Origin: Gelidibacter sp035515035
GTDB lineage: Bacteria; Bacteroidota; Bacteroidia; Flavobacteriales; Flavobacteriaceae
DNA: 64,000 nucleotides
Reading direction: 5' to 3'
Assembly (NCBI RefSeq): GCF_035515035.1
Contig: NZ_DATJCA010000169.1
Span: forward strand, 1-64,000
The position numbers were made by a program, and so were the translations under genes. Below are positions 9,056 through 18,067 of this stretch, piece after piece; position 1 is the first letter of the stretch; each line of letters opens with the position of its first letter. The notes beneath the pieces were generated by a model that made no database searches, had not been told where the DNA came from, and saw only the letters and a list, made by a program, of their open reading frames with translations.

Positions 9056-9113
9056 GGCATTTTAATTTCAATATTTCAAGCCTAATTAATTAAAATTTAA
9101 GGTTGTAAAGGTT

Positions 9114-9121
9114 TATTTTTG
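9114..9121 (+). promoter_or_regulatory. -7 box of mutY
   Basis: TATTTTTG, an exact match to TAnnTTTG, 19 nt before the mutY ATG. With the HU box it forms a compact divergent promoter region. Confidence 0.6.
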
Positions 9122-9140
9122 TCAAGTTTTACAAATAAAA

Positions 9141-10184
9141 ATGGATTTCAACAAGACATTAATCATTTGGTATTCAGAACATAAGCGAGACATGCCTTGG
9201 CGTAACACCAAAAACCCCTATTACATCTGGCTGTCAGAAATAATCTTACAACAGACCCAAATTACGCAAGGACAGCCTTATTATAATGCTTTTATCAGCA
9301 AATATCCAACAATTTTTGACCTGGCAAATGCCCAAGAAAGTGAGGTTTTAAAACTTTGGCAAGGTTTGGGTTATTATTCCAGGGCTCGAAATCTACATGC
9401 CTCGGCAAAATATGTCGCCAATGAACTCGAAGGCGTTTTTCCAAACACATATAAAGACCTTTTAAAACTGAAAGGTGTTGGTGACTATACAGCCAGTGCA
9501 ATAGCCTCCATTTGTTTTAATGAGCCAACAGCAGTGGTTGATGGAAATGTCTATAGGGTATTGTCTCGTTATTTCGGAATTGACACCCCTATAAATTCCA
9601 CAAAGGGTATGAAAGAGTTTAAAGCACTAGCCACAACTTTAATTGATCATCAAAACCCATCAGATTACAATCAGGCTATTATGGAGTTTGGTGCCATACA
9701 ATGCAAACCAAGAAATCCTAATTGCAATACCTGTCCTTTAAATGTAAGTTGTGTAGCCCTTCAAAAAGATCGGATCCACGAACTGCCGGTTAAATTGAAA
9801 AAAACTAAAGTCAGCACAAAATATTTCAATTTCCTCGTGATGCTTTCTACCGACAAAAAAACAGTTTTTCAAAAAAGAACCCATAAAGGCATTTGGCAGA
9901 ACCTTTACCAGTTCCCCCTTTTGGAAACGGATAAAAAACTCAAGATTGCCGATTTTAAAAAGCATCCTTTTATAGAGTCCTATTTGGGGAACATCCCTTT
10001 TGAATTTAGCCTTTACAATAATCAGGATATTGTGCACAAACTTTCGCATCAGCATTTACATACCAAATTTTGGATTATAGAAATCGATAAACTTCCACAA
10101 AAAAGTATCGCTATTGCAGATTTAAAACGCTATCCCACGTCTATGCTGATCAGTAATTTTATTGATGAGTTTTTTGATGGTTAA
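9141..10184 (+). CDS. mutY: A/G-specific adenine DNA glycosylase
   Basis: A 347-residue base-excision repair enzyme that removes adenine mispaired with 8-oxoguanine. Catalytic Glu33 is in SEIILQQTQ. The helix-hairpin-helix LKGVGDYTASAI (110-121) is followed by Asp134 (VVDGNV). The [4Fe-4S] cluster ligands are Cys188, Cys195, Cys198 and Cys204 (C-x6-C-x2-C-x5-C). The C-terminal domain (about 225-347) is the NUDIX-like 8-oxoG recognition domain. Monocistronic, from an exact -7 box. Confidence 0.95.
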   Translation: MDFNKTLIIWYSEHKRDMPWRNTKNPYYIWLSEIILQQTQITQGQPYYNAFISKYPTIFDLANAQESEVLKLWQGLGYYSRARNLHASAKYVANELEGVFPNTYKDLLKLKGVGDYTASAIASICFNEPTAVVDGNVYRVLSRYFGIDTPINSTKGMKEFKALATTLIDHQNPSDYNQAIMEFGAIQCKPRNPNCNTCPLNVSCVALQKDRIHELPVKLKKTKVSTKYFNFLVMLSTDKKTVFQKRTHKGIWQNLYQFPLLETDKKLKIADFKKHPFIESYLGNIPFEFSLYNNQDIVHKLSHQHLHTKFWIIEIDKLPQKSIAIADLKRYPTSMLISNFIDEFFDG

Positions 10185-10419
10185 ATCATGAAGAGGTCAT
10201 ACACAGATTTACACAGAGAAAAGTTGAGCTACGCAGAGCTCTCATAAATACACGTGATTTTCGTGTTAAAAATTAAGTTATAGTATTTCTCTTAAATCTT
10301 TATGCTCCATTAATAAAGAATGACATCAAGAAAATCGTCAATTCCACTTAATAAATTCGAACCCCAGAAATATTAACTCATATTTTTTTATTACTTTTAA
10401 GAAAATCAATGCAAATGGT
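10185..10419. other. Intergenic region before ssb
   Basis: About 235 nt. It includes an ACACAGATTTACACAGAG-like stretch near 10200-10217 and a small hairpin GAGCT-ACGCAG-AGCTC near 10225-10240. No ORF is convincing. The ssb promoter sits at its right end. Confidence 0.5.
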
Positions 10420-10427
10420 TAATTTTG
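10420..10427 (+). promoter_or_regulatory. -7 box of ssb
   Basis: TAATTTTG, exact consensus. It overlaps an upstream in-frame ATG at 10425, so translation must start at the next ATG (10449), 21 nt downstream of the box. Confidence 0.65.
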
Positions 10428-10448
10428 CAGCTAAATACTAAAACAACT

Positions 10449-10883
10449 ATGTCAGGTACTTTAAATAAAGTCATGTTAATTGGACACTTGGGAGATGATG
10501 TAAAAATGCACTATTTCGATGATAAAAATTGCGTTGGGAGATTTCCGTTGGCCACCAACGAGACTTATACAAGCAAGCAAACCAATGAGCGTATTACCAA
10601 CACCGAATGGCATAATATAGTTGTACGTAATAAAGCCGCGGAAATTTGCGAGAAATACCTGAGTAAAGGCGATAAAGTCTATATTGAAGGCCGCATTAAA
10701 ACAAGAAAATGGACTGATGATAAAGGTATTGAACGCTATTCAACAGAAATACAATGTACAGATTTTACATTTTTAACCACTAAAAATGAAAGTCAGGATA
10801 CTGCTTCAAACCAAGGGCAATCTGCAACAAACCCAAATCCAAACGTTGCGGATCCTAAACAAGATGATGATTTACCATTTTAA
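10449..10883 (+). CDS. ssb: Single-stranded DNA-binding protein
   Basis: A 144-residue SSB with an N-terminal OB-fold (MSGTLNKVMLIGHLGDDVKM, then EWHNIVVRNKAAEICEKYL), a Gln/Asn/Pro-rich linker and the acidic partner-binding tip DDDLPF. It coats ssDNA as a tetramer and recruits replication and repair enzymes through the tip. The start at 10449 is chosen because the promoter box covers the longer ATG and MSGTLNKV is the usual family start. It heads the ssb-gldE-gldD cluster, an arrangement known from other flavobacteria. Confidence 0.93.
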   Translation: MSGTLNKVMLIGHLGDDVKMHYFDDKNCVGRFPLATNETYTSKQTNERITNTEWHNIVVRNKAAEICEKYLSKGDKVYIEGRIKTRKWTDDKGIERYSTEIQCTDFTFLTTKNESQDTASNQGQSATNPNPNVADPKQDDDLPF

Positions 10884-10907
10884 AAAATCTAACTAATTTC
10901 TTTTGTA

Positions 10908-12215
10908 TTGGACCCTGAACCCACGCTATTACTATTCTTTCAATCTTCTGAGAACTTCGAGTTTATTATAGGTATCATTTTAATAGTTGTTCTACTAATT
11001 TGCTCTGCGCTTATTTCAGGTGCCGAAGTTGCATTTTTTTCCTTAACCCGTTCCGATATTGATAAGGGTTTGGAGGAGAAATCGACTGCATTCCAAATTA
11101 TTTCACGACTATTGGAACGCCCTAAAAAGCTATTGGCCACCATTCTCGTAGCCAATAACTTCATCAATATTGCCATTGTTATTTTATTTGCGTCCATTGG
11201 AAAGTTTCTTTTTCATCAAATAACCATTACTTGGCTTCGCTTTACTTTGGAAGTGGTAGTTGTCACCTTCATGATTCTCCTTTTCGGAGAGATCTTACCT
11301 AAGATTTATGCCAATAGAAACCGAATCAAATTCGCAATATTCATGGCGCAACCCGTCCAATTTCTGGACATCTTTTTTTCTCCAATTAGTTTGCCTATGC
11401 GTTCAATTACCATTGGCATCCACAATAAACTCGGGAAACAAAAATCCAACCTTAGTGTGGACCAATTATCCCAGGCCCTAGAACTTACGGGCGAGCATGA
11501 AACCAGTATAGAAGAACACAAAATCCTACAAGGAATAGTCTCTTTCGGTAATACGGACACCAAGCAAGTGATGCGTCCGCGGATTGACATTTTTGCGTTG
11601 AATACCGAACTAAAATATTCTGAAATCATTCCAGAGATCATCAAAAACGGCTATTCAAGAATTCCCATTTATAAAGAAACCATTGATAATGTGGTAGGCA
11701 TTTTATATGTTAAAGACCTCTTACCTTATATTGACCGAAAGCAATTTGATTGGACTGCATTGTTGCGCGAACCGTTTTTTGTACCGGAAAATAAAAAGCT
11801 GGATGATTTAATGGCAGAATTCCAAGAGAAGAAAGTACACTTAGCAGTGGTAGTTGATGAATATGGCGGTACTTCCGGTTTAGTATCTTTGGAAGATGTC
11901 ATTGAAGAGATTGTAGGTGACATCAGTGACGAGTTTGACGATGATGATTTGACCTATAGTAAAATTGATGAGTACAACTATTCTTTTGATGGTAAAACAC
12001 CGTTAAAGGATTTTTATAAAATTGTCAATCTTGAGGACGACTCCGATTTTGAAAATCATAAGGGAGAAGCAGAGACCATTGCGGGCTTTGTCTTGGAAAT
12101 TTCAGGAATATTCCCAAGACGAAACAGTAAAATAAATTTTAAAAATTACGTTTTCACCATTGAAGCATTAGATAGAAAGCGAATCAAACTAGTAAAATTT
12201 ACCATTTTAAAATGA
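10908..12215 (+). CDS. gldE: Gliding motility protein GldE (CNNM/CorC-type membrane protein)
   Basis: A 435-residue inner-membrane protein. An N-terminal CNNM/DUF21 region with about four membrane helices (20-150) is followed by two CBS domains (about 205-330, with MRPRIDIFALN and VVDEYGGTSGLVSLEDVIEEIVG) and a CorC_HlyC C-terminal domain. The initiation codon is TTG (10908), and the predicted N-terminus MDPEP fits the family. Placed 24 nt after ssb and overlapping gldD by 4 nt, it matches the gldE-gldD pair needed for gliding and stability of the type IX secretion motor complex. Its biochemical role, possibly ion transport or sensing, is not settled. Confidence 0.9.
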   Translation: MDPEPTLLLFFQSSENFEFIIGIILIVVLLICSALISGAEVAFFSLTRSDIDKGLEEKSTAFQIISRLLERPKKLLATILVANNFINIAIVILFASIGKFLFHQITITWLRFTLEVVVVTFMILLFGEILPKIYANRNRIKFAIFMAQPVQFLDIFFSPISLPMRSITIGIHNKLGKQKSNLSVDQLSQALELTGEHETSIEEHKILQGIVSFGNTDTKQVMRPRIDIFALNTELKYSEIIPEIIKNGYSRIPIYKETIDNVVGILYVKDLLPYIDRKQFDWTALLREPFFVPENKKLDDLMAEFQEKKVHLAVVVDEYGGTSGLVSLEDVIEEIVGDISDEFDDDDLTYSKIDEYNYSFDGKTPLKDFYKIVNLEDDSDFENHKGEAETIAGFVLEISGIFPRRNSKINFKNYVFTIEALDRKRIKLVKFTILK

Positions 12216-12793
12216 TGAAAACCAAACTTTTTGTTTTTGTATTGAGCGTTTTACTCTGTTTTTCCTGTGGAGATGACCCCGTTCCAAAACCAAAAGGGTT
12301 TTTACGTTTGGATTATCCCAAAGCAGAATACCAAGAAACAGATGTTGATTTGCCCTTTGTTTTTGAAAAAAACACCTTGGCGGATCGTGTCAGAAAAATT
12401 AAAATGGATTCTAAAGACCTTACTTATGGCGTCAATATCGACTATCCGACACTAAAAGGGACTATTTACTTGACCTACATCAAAGTAACGGAAGATAATC
12501 TTATTCCACTTATTAGGGATTCCCAAAACCTCACCCAAGAACACACGCAAAAAGCTGATGTTATTGAAGGCGATTTTTATGAGAACAAAGAACATCAAGT
12601 CTATGGCATGTTTTACGAAGTTGGCGGCAATGCAGCATCACAATCCCAATTTTATGTCACAGATAGCATTAATCATTTTCTAAATGGATCGCTTTATTTT
12701 TATGCGAAACCAAATTATGATTCCATTCTACCGGCGGCAGACTATTTAAAAAAAGATATTAGGCACATCATGGAAACCTTAAGATGGAAATAA
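12212..12793 (+). CDS. gldD: Gliding motility lipoprotein GldD
   Basis: A 193-residue lipoprotein with signal and lipobox LCFSC (Cys19), followed by the characteristic PKPKGFLRLDYP segment of GldD. It overlaps gldE by 4 nt (ATGA), implying translational coupling; a second ATG at 12215 is also possible. In Flavobacterium johnsoniae GldD is required for gliding and chitin use and works with the GldK/L/M/N type IX secretion machinery. None of those other gld genes is in this window. Confidence 0.92.
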   Translation: MMKTKLFVFVLSVLLCFSCGDDPVPKPKGFLRLDYPKAEYQETDVDLPFVFEKNTLADRVRKIKMDSKDLTYGVNIDYPTLKGTIYLTYIKVTEDNLIPLIRDSQNLTQEHTQKADVIEGDFYENKEHQVYGMFYEVGGNAASQSQFYVTDSINHFLNGSLYFYAKPNYDSILPAADYLKKDIRHIMETLRWK

Positions 12794-12826
12794 ACAACTT
12801 CCACTTTTGTAAATTACAATAATCAT

Positions 12827-12834
12827 TATATTTG
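12827..12834 (+). promoter_or_regulatory. Promoter of pyrH-frr
   Basis: -7 box TATATTTG (exact) with an upstream TTTG at 12806-12809 as the -33 element, spacing 17 nt; 19 nt to the pyrH ATG. Confidence 0.7.
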
Positions 12835-12853
12835 CTAAACTTTTCAACACAAC

Positions 12854-13561
12854 ATGAAATATAAAAGAATCCTACTCAAATTATCTGGCGAAGCCTTAAT
12901 GGGAGACCGTCAATACGGAATAGATCCGCAACGACTGGCAGAATATGCCGAAGACATTAAAGCCATTACAGAAAAAGGCGTTGAAGTAGCCATTGTAATA
13001 GGTGGAGGAAACATTTTTAGAGGTGTTGCAGGGGCAAGCCATGGCATGGACCGAGTTCAGGGCGACCATATGGGAATGCTTGCCACAGTTATTAACGGTC
13101 TAGCTTTACAGAGCGCCCTGGAGGATGCTGGTATACCAACACGCCTGCAGTCTGCAGTTCATATCAATCAAGTAGCAGAGCCGTTTATAAGACGTAGAGC
13201 AATGCGTCATTTAGAAAAGGGCCGTGTGGTCATTTTTGGTGGCGGTACTGGAAATCCTTATTTTACAACCGATTCCGCAGCTGTTTTAAGAGCAATTGAA
13301 ATAGAAGCCGATGTGATCTTAAAAGGTACTCGTGTAGATGGCATTTACAATACCGATCCTGAAAAAGATAGATCTGCGATAAAGTTTGACCATATCACGT
13401 TTGATGATGTGCTACGTAAAGGACTAAAAGTGATGGACACTACAGCGTTTACACTAAGTCAGGAAAATGAATTACCTATCATTGTGTTTGACATGAACAA
13501 AAGAGGAAATCTTTTAAAAGTGGTTTCCGGAGAAAAAATTGGAACAAAAGTAAATCTATAG
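12854..13561 (+). CDS. pyrH: UMP kinase
   Basis: A 235-residue amino-acid-kinase-fold enzyme that phosphorylates UMP to UDP with ATP in pyrimidine synthesis. The N-terminal KRILLKLSGEALMG holds the nucleotide-binding Lys/Gly residues. VIGGGNIFRG, the MGMLATVINGLALQ helix, the GGGTGNPYFTTDSAA loop and DMNKRGNL are all typical bacterial PyrH motifs. It is followed 55 nt later by frr, the usual flavobacterial order (pyrH-frr). Confidence 0.96.
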   Translation: MKYKRILLKLSGEALMGDRQYGIDPQRLAEYAEDIKAITEKGVEVAIVIGGGNIFRGVAGASHGMDRVQGDHMGMLATVINGLALQSALEDAGIPTRLQSAVHINQVAEPFIRRRAMRHLEKGRVVIFGGGTGNPYFTTDSAAVLRAIEIEADVILKGTRVDGIYNTDPEKDRSAIKFDHITFDDVLRKGLKVMDTTAFTLSQENELPIIVFDMNKRGNLLKVVSGEKIGTKVNL

Positions 13562-13564
13562 AAC

Positions 13565-13589
13565 AAAAAAGCCATTTGTCCGCTTTTTT
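13565..13589 (+). terminator. Weak hairpin between pyrH and frr
   Basis: AAAAAAGC / GCTTTTTT with a 9-nt loop just after the pyrH stop. It is AT-rich, so probably a partial terminator or attenuator that lets some transcription through to frr. Confidence 0.4.
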
Positions 13590-13616
13590 GAAATGTTTTA
13601 GAAATTAAAAATTTTA

Positions 13617-14177
13617 ATGATGAACGAAGAGATCAATTTTATATTAGACAGCACAAAAGAAGCGATGGAGAATGCCATCAAGCATCTTGAAAAACAATTC
13701 TCAAACATTAGAGCAGGTAAAGCAAGCCCAGCCATGTTGGGCAATGTCATGGTCAACTATTATGGGGCCCAAACACCATTGGCCCAAGTGGCCAACGTGA
13801 ACACACCTGACGGTAGAACAATTTCTGTACAACCTTGGGAAAAAAAGATGCTCCAAGAAATTGAGAAAGGCATCCAGATTGCAAATTTAGGTTTCAACCC
13901 AATGAACAATGGTGATCTTATCATTATTAATGTGCCACCTTTAACTGAAGAGCGCCGCCGTGAATTGGCAAAACAAGCGAAGGCGGAAGCAGAAGATGCC
14001 AAAATTGGAGTGCGTAGTGCAAGGAAAGATGCCAATACAGAAATCAAAAAACTGGAAGATCTTTCTGAAGATTTTCAAAAAGGCATAGAGAACGACATAC
14101 AACAATTAACAGATAAGTACGTTAAGAAGATTGATGAAGCTTTTGAAATAAAAGAAAAGGAAATCATGACCGTATAA
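13617..14177 (+). CDS. frr: Ribosome recycling factor
   Basis: A 186-residue RRF (185 if the second ATG at 13620 is used) that splits post-termination ribosomes together with EF-G. Characteristic motifs are NIRAGKASPAML near residue 30, DGRTISVQPWEKKMLQEIEKGI in the middle and PPLTEERRRELAKQAK before the long C-terminal helix with VRSARKDANTEIKK. It is the second gene of the pyrH transcript, with a terminator directly downstream. Confidence 0.96.
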   Translation: MMNEEINFILDSTKEAMENAIKHLEKQFSNIRAGKASPAMLGNVMVNYYGAQTPLAQVANVNTPDGRTISVQPWEKKMLQEIEKGIQIANLGFNPMNNGDLIIINVPPLTEERRRELAKQAKAEAEDAKIGVRSARKDANTEIKKLEDLSEDFQKGIENDIQQLTDKYVKKIDEAFEIKEKEIMTV

Positions 14178-14178
14178 T

Positions 14179-14204
14179 TAAAAGCGACTAAAGTCGCTTT
14201 TTTA
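14179..14204 (+). terminator. Rho-independent terminator of pyrH-frr
   Basis: Stem AAAAGCGACT / AGTCGCTTTT with a 2-nt apical gap and a T-run, beginning two nt after the frr stop codon. Confidence 0.85.
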
Positions 14205-14235
14205 GCTTTATATCAATTTAATACCCGTTCATTAT

Positions 14236-15519
14236 ATGCATAAATACTGCGTTTGGATTTTTTTTATCATTTGCATATGGTCAGCGCAGTCACAAGTTCC
14301 TGAAAAAATAGGAGACACACTCAGCATCGTTGAACAGGACTCAATCAAAAAAAGTAAATTCTTCAAGCAAATTGGGAACGGCTTCTTTCCCACAAAATAT
14401 ATTGATATTGATTTAAGATACTTGATCAAATACAATCAGTATGAAGGGATAAGAACAGGACTTGGCGGAAAAACCAACGATAACCTTTCTGACAAATACC
14501 GAATGAATGGTTACGTAGTGTATGGATTTAAAGACCATAACTTCAAATACAGCCTTGGTGGCGGATTCAGGCTTTCCAAACGCTCTGACACATGGGTTGA
14601 CCTCTCTTACACGGACGATTTGCAAGAAACAGGAAGTTCCTCCTTTTTGACCGATAAACGCTTCTTTTCGTTTTTCGAACCCCGATTATTGAACATCAGC
14701 TTATTTCATCATCATATTACCAAAACTGTTTCTCTTGAACATCAAATCACACCTTATTTGCTGTCAGAAATTGAACTGTCAAGAAGTAATGTAAACGCTA
14801 CTTACGACTACACTTTTTTCGTAGATCAAACCCCTTTTAAGGAATTTCGAATGAGTATCGCAAAAGTATCCTTACAATGGAACCCATTCAATACCTTTGA
14901 GCCAGTTGGTGACATAGATGTTGAGAAAGAAGGTTTTCCCAACTTTACCCTACAGGTATCCAAAAGTTTTAAAGATGTTTTAGGTGCCGATTTTAATTTC
15001 ATTAAAGCCGATTTCAGATCCATTTATATCTTGGATTTAAATACCCAGGATGAATCTTTTACTGAAGCCACTTTAACCGGGGGCCTTGCTCTAGGTAAAA
15101 CGCCGTTGACACATCTTTACCATACCTACCCCAATAATCTGGATAAGGAAACCGTTTTACAGCGATTTTCGGTTGCAGGAATCAATAGTTTTGAAACTAT
15201 GTATTTCAACGAGTTTTTTTCGGACAAATTCGCAACACTTCAATTAAAACATTATCTCAAACCTTTTAATATCTCTAAACGCATGCAGCCACAAATGGTT
15301 CTTATTTCACGTTTTGCATTAGGAGATATGGATCATATAGAGCGGCATCAGGAAATTGAATTTGGCACGCTCAATAAAGGCTATTATGAAGCGGGTTTTG
15401 AAGTGAATAAAATTCTTTTTGGTTTTGGATTAAGTTTTGCCTACCGTTATGGCGCTTATCATCTGCCTAAACTCGAAGATAATATTGCTCTCAAGTTTAC
15501 TTTTAATATTAGTCTGTAA
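14236..15519 (+). CDS. Predicted outer-membrane beta-barrel protein
   Basis: A 427-residue protein with a signal peptide (about residues 1-20, SAQSQ). The mature part alternates hydrophobic and polar residues with many aromatics and contains FKYSLGGGFRLSKRSDTWVDLSYTDD-like strand pairs, a pattern of DUF5686/surface-antigen-like barrels in Bacteroidota. No catalytic motif is visible. It ends in a strand (LKFTFNISL). It lies between frr and an MMPL exporter but has its own promoter region; a weak TAGCTTTA box overlaps the frr terminator. The exact family is uncertain. Confidence 0.65.
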   Translation: MHKYCVWIFFIICIWSAQSQVPEKIGDTLSIVEQDSIKKSKFFKQIGNGFFPTKYIDIDLRYLIKYNQYEGIRTGLGGKTNDNLSDKYRMNGYVVYGFKDHNFKYSLGGGFRLSKRSDTWVDLSYTDDLQETGSSSFLTDKRFFSFFEPRLLNISLFHHHITKTVSLEHQITPYLLSEIELSRSNVNATYDYTFFVDQTPFKEFRMSIAKVSLQWNPFNTFEPVGDIDVEKEGFPNFTLQVSKSFKDVLGADFNFIKADFRSIYILDLNTQDESFTEATLTGGLALGKTPLTHLYHTYPNNLDKETVLQRFSVAGINSFETMYFNEFFSDKFATLQLKHYLKPFNISKRMQPQMVLISRFALGDMDHIERHQEIEFGTLNKGYYEAGFEVNKILFGFGLSFAYRYGAYHLPKLEDNIALKFTFNISL

Positions 15520-15544
15520 GTAAAAGTTTAATCTTTTGTTTTTT

Positions 15545-15552
15545 TACCTTTG
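15545..15552 (+). promoter_or_regulatory. -7 box of the MMPL gene
   Basis: TACCTTTG, exact TAnnTTTG match, 17 nt upstream of the ATG at 15570. Confidence 0.65.
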
Positions 15553-15569
15553 CTGCAGCAATAAACACT

Positions 15570-17969
15570 ATGTCCAAACTGTCTACAAAAAGATTCTGGG
15601 AGGTTGTAGCGCGATTGATCTTGCGCAACAAAATAATTATTCTCGTTCTTATCGTTTTAGCCACGCTTTTCCTGAGTACGCAATGGAAAAATATGCGCTT
15701 TACGTTTACGGAGGCCAATCTTCTGCCTGATGACCACGAAGTCAATATCGCTTACAATCAATTTTTGGAGATATTTGGTGAAGAAGGCAATCTCATTGTT
15801 CTCGGCGTCAAAGACCCTTCACTATTTACTGTAGAAAAGCTTAATGCCTGGAACCGTCTTTCAGAAAGTTTTAAGCATTATGACGAAGTTGAAACTGTTC
15901 TTTCGATAAAGGATTTACAAAAACTCGTTAAAAATACTGAAAAGGAAAAATTTGACTTGCTGCCATTTATCAAGGATTCCTTGCCCTCTTTAGCGGAAAT
16001 TGACACCTTGCAACAAGAACTTTTTCAGAAGTATCCCTTTTATGACAACTTTCTTTTCAATAAAGAAACGCGTACTATAAGAACGGCCATATATCTTAAC
16101 AAAGACATCGTCAACACCTCGGCAAGAAAGGACTTCATTATTGATATTCTTCAAGTAAATGTACAAGAATTTGAAACAAAATACGACTTAGATGTCAGGG
16201 TTTCAGGCATGCCATATATCAGGACGCTCAATTCACAAAACATCGTGGATGAAATTGGTTTGTTCATTGGCGCGGCGTTGTTGGTGACCTCCTTCATTTT
16301 CTTTTTATTTTTTAGATCGTTCAGGGCCACATTAATTGCGTTGGTTGTAGTCTCATTTGGGGTAATGTGGACCTTTGGTATCATTGGCCTTTTAGGTTAT
16401 GAAATCACGGTATTAACCGCTTTGATTCCGCCTTTGATCATCGTGATTGGGATCCCCAATTGCATATTCTTGATCAACAAATACCAGCAAGAGGTTAAAA
16501 ATCATGGTAACAAGGTCAAATCCTTACAGCGTGTCATTACTAAAATTGGAAATGCTACATTAATGACCAACGCTACAACAGCTGTAGGTTTTGCAACTTT
16601 TATCTTGACAGAAAGTGCGCTGCTAAAGGAATTTGGAGTGGTAGCATCCTTAAGTATTATTGCCATTTTTTTGCTCTCAATACTTATTATCCCTATTATT
16701 TATACGTTTTTACCTTTTCCCAAAGAACGTCATTTAGAACATCTTAACCGCCGTTGGACCAGTGGGTTTGTTAATTGGATGGAACGTATGGTCAAAGAAC
16801 GCCGCATCACCATCTACATTACAGCAGTGTCTTTGTTGACCGTAAGTTTGATTGGAATTTTTCAAATTAAAATTTCTGGAAGTCTCATTGAAGACATGCC
16901 TCAAAACACTGAATTCTTCAAGGACATTCGCTTTTTTGAAAGTGAATTTAATGGCATCATGCCTTTGGAAATTATGGTGGATACCAAACGAAAGAAAGGC
17001 GTTATGAAATTGAGCACACTTAAACGCATGAATGAATTGGAAGAGCGTATGATGGAAATACCTCAGTTATCACGTCCAATTTCCGTAGTTAGTTTGGTTA
17101 AATACTCCAAACAAGCGTATTATAATGGCAATCCAAAATATTACCAGTTGCCAACCAGTCAGGAAAACAGTTTCATCTTATCTTATGCTAAAAACTCTAA
17201 TACTGAAGCTGATCTTTTAAAAAGTTTTGTTGACAGCACTGGCCGATACGCACGTATAACCACTTTTATGAAAGATATTGGCACGGACAAAATGGAACGG
17301 ATAGAAGAAGATCTCCAATCAGAAATCAACAAACTGTTTCCTGTAGATAACTATAACGTCATCATGACCGGAAAAGCCTTGGTGTTCCAAAAAGGCACCA
17401 ATTATTTAGTCAAGAATTTAGCCATCTCCCTATCACTTGCCATTTTCTTGATTGCCTTATTTATGGCCTATTTGTTCAGATCCTTCAGAATGATTGTCAT
17501 TTCATTGATTCCAAATCTTTTGCCTTTATTGATTACCGCAGGATTAATGGGCTACTTGGGTGTTCCTCTAAAACCTTCTACAATTTTAGTGTTTAGTATT
17601 GCCTTTGGTATTTCTGTGGATGACACCATTCACTTTTTGGCAAAATACCGTCAAGAATTACAAGCCAATAACTGGAAGATCAAAAAATCAGTCTACGGTG
17701 CCTTACGAGAAACTGGAGTAAGCATGTTCTATACCTCCATCGTTTTATTCTTTGGATTTTCGGTATTTACACTATCAAACTTTGGAGGTACGGTGGCATT
17801 AGGCGCCTTGGTATCGGCTACCTTGTTATTTGCAATGTTGTCCAACTTGTTGTTATTACCCTCCTTACTTTTATCCTTGGAAAGAAGTATTGCAAACAAG
17901 GAAACGATGAAGCAGCCATCCATTAATATAATACCTGAGGATGACGACACTGACGAAAATTCCAACTAA
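15570..17969 (+). CDS. RND superfamily MMPL/SSD-type exporter
   Basis: A 799-residue inner-membrane protein. One helix near 25-43 is followed by a periplasmic domain (about 44-215), five helices including a sterol-sensing-domain-like block (about 215-375), a further helix (about 405-425), a second periplasmic domain and a second helix block (about 615-780). FSIAFGISVDDTIHFLAKYRQEL carries the Asp pair expected of proton-relay residues. Such patched/HpnN-like proteins export lipids or hydrophobic molecules by proton motive force. Unlike AcrB-type pumps, no adaptor gene is adjacent. The substrate is unknown. The C-terminal tail is acidic. Confidence 0.85.
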   Translation: MSKLSTKRFWEVVARLILRNKIIILVLIVLATLFLSTQWKNMRFTFTEANLLPDDHEVNIAYNQFLEIFGEEGNLIVLGVKDPSLFTVEKLNAWNRLSESFKHYDEVETVLSIKDLQKLVKNTEKEKFDLLPFIKDSLPSLAEIDTLQQELFQKYPFYDNFLFNKETRTIRTAIYLNKDIVNTSARKDFIIDILQVNVQEFETKYDLDVRVSGMPYIRTLNSQNIVDEIGLFIGAALLVTSFIFFLFFRSFRATLIALVVVSFGVMWTFGIIGLLGYEITVLTALIPPLIIVIGIPNCIFLINKYQQEVKNHGNKVKSLQRVITKIGNATLMTNATTAVGFATFILTESALLKEFGVVASLSIIAIFLLSILIIPIIYTFLPFPKERHLEHLNRRWTSGFVNWMERMVKERRITIYITAVSLLTVSLIGIFQIKISGSLIEDMPQNTEFFKDIRFFESEFNGIMPLEIMVDTKRKKGVMKLSTLKRMNELEERMMEIPQLSRPISVVSLVKYSKQAYYNGNPKYYQLPTSQENSFILSYAKNSNTEADLLKSFVDSTGRYARITTFMKDIGTDKMERIEEDLQSEINKLFPVDNYNVIMTGKALVFQKGTNYLVKNLAISLSLAIFLIALFMAYLFRSFRMIVISLIPNLLPLLITAGLMGYLGVPLKPSTILVFSIAFGISVDDTIHFLAKYRQELQANNWKIKKSVYGALRETGVSMFYTSIVLFFGFSVFTLSNFGGTVALGALVSATLLFAMLSNLLLLPSLLLSLERSIANKETMKQPSINIIPEDDDTDENSN

Positions 17970-18023
17970 GTAAACCTCAAATTTTACCATTTGGGTTGGA
18001 ATTTAGAATTTCATAGTTTGTAC

Positions 18024-18053
18024 TTGAAACCTCATAGCCTTTTTTTATCTTTG
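18024..18053 (+). promoter_or_regulatory. Promoter of asnS
   Basis: TTG (18024-18026) and TATCTTTG (18046-18053) separated by 19 nt, fitting the Bacteroidota -33/-7 promoter architecture; 14 nt to the first ATG. Confidence 0.75.
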
Positions 18054-18067
18054 CACTCTTAAAATTT

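Noticed and set aside
10425..10448. Upstream ATG of ssb
   Set aside because: It overlaps the exact -7 box TAATTTTG, so it would not be in the transcript.
15536..15730. 64-codon plus-strand frame at the start of the MMPL gene
   Set aside because: Out-of-frame overlap with the MMPL coding region and its promoter; no protein family pattern.
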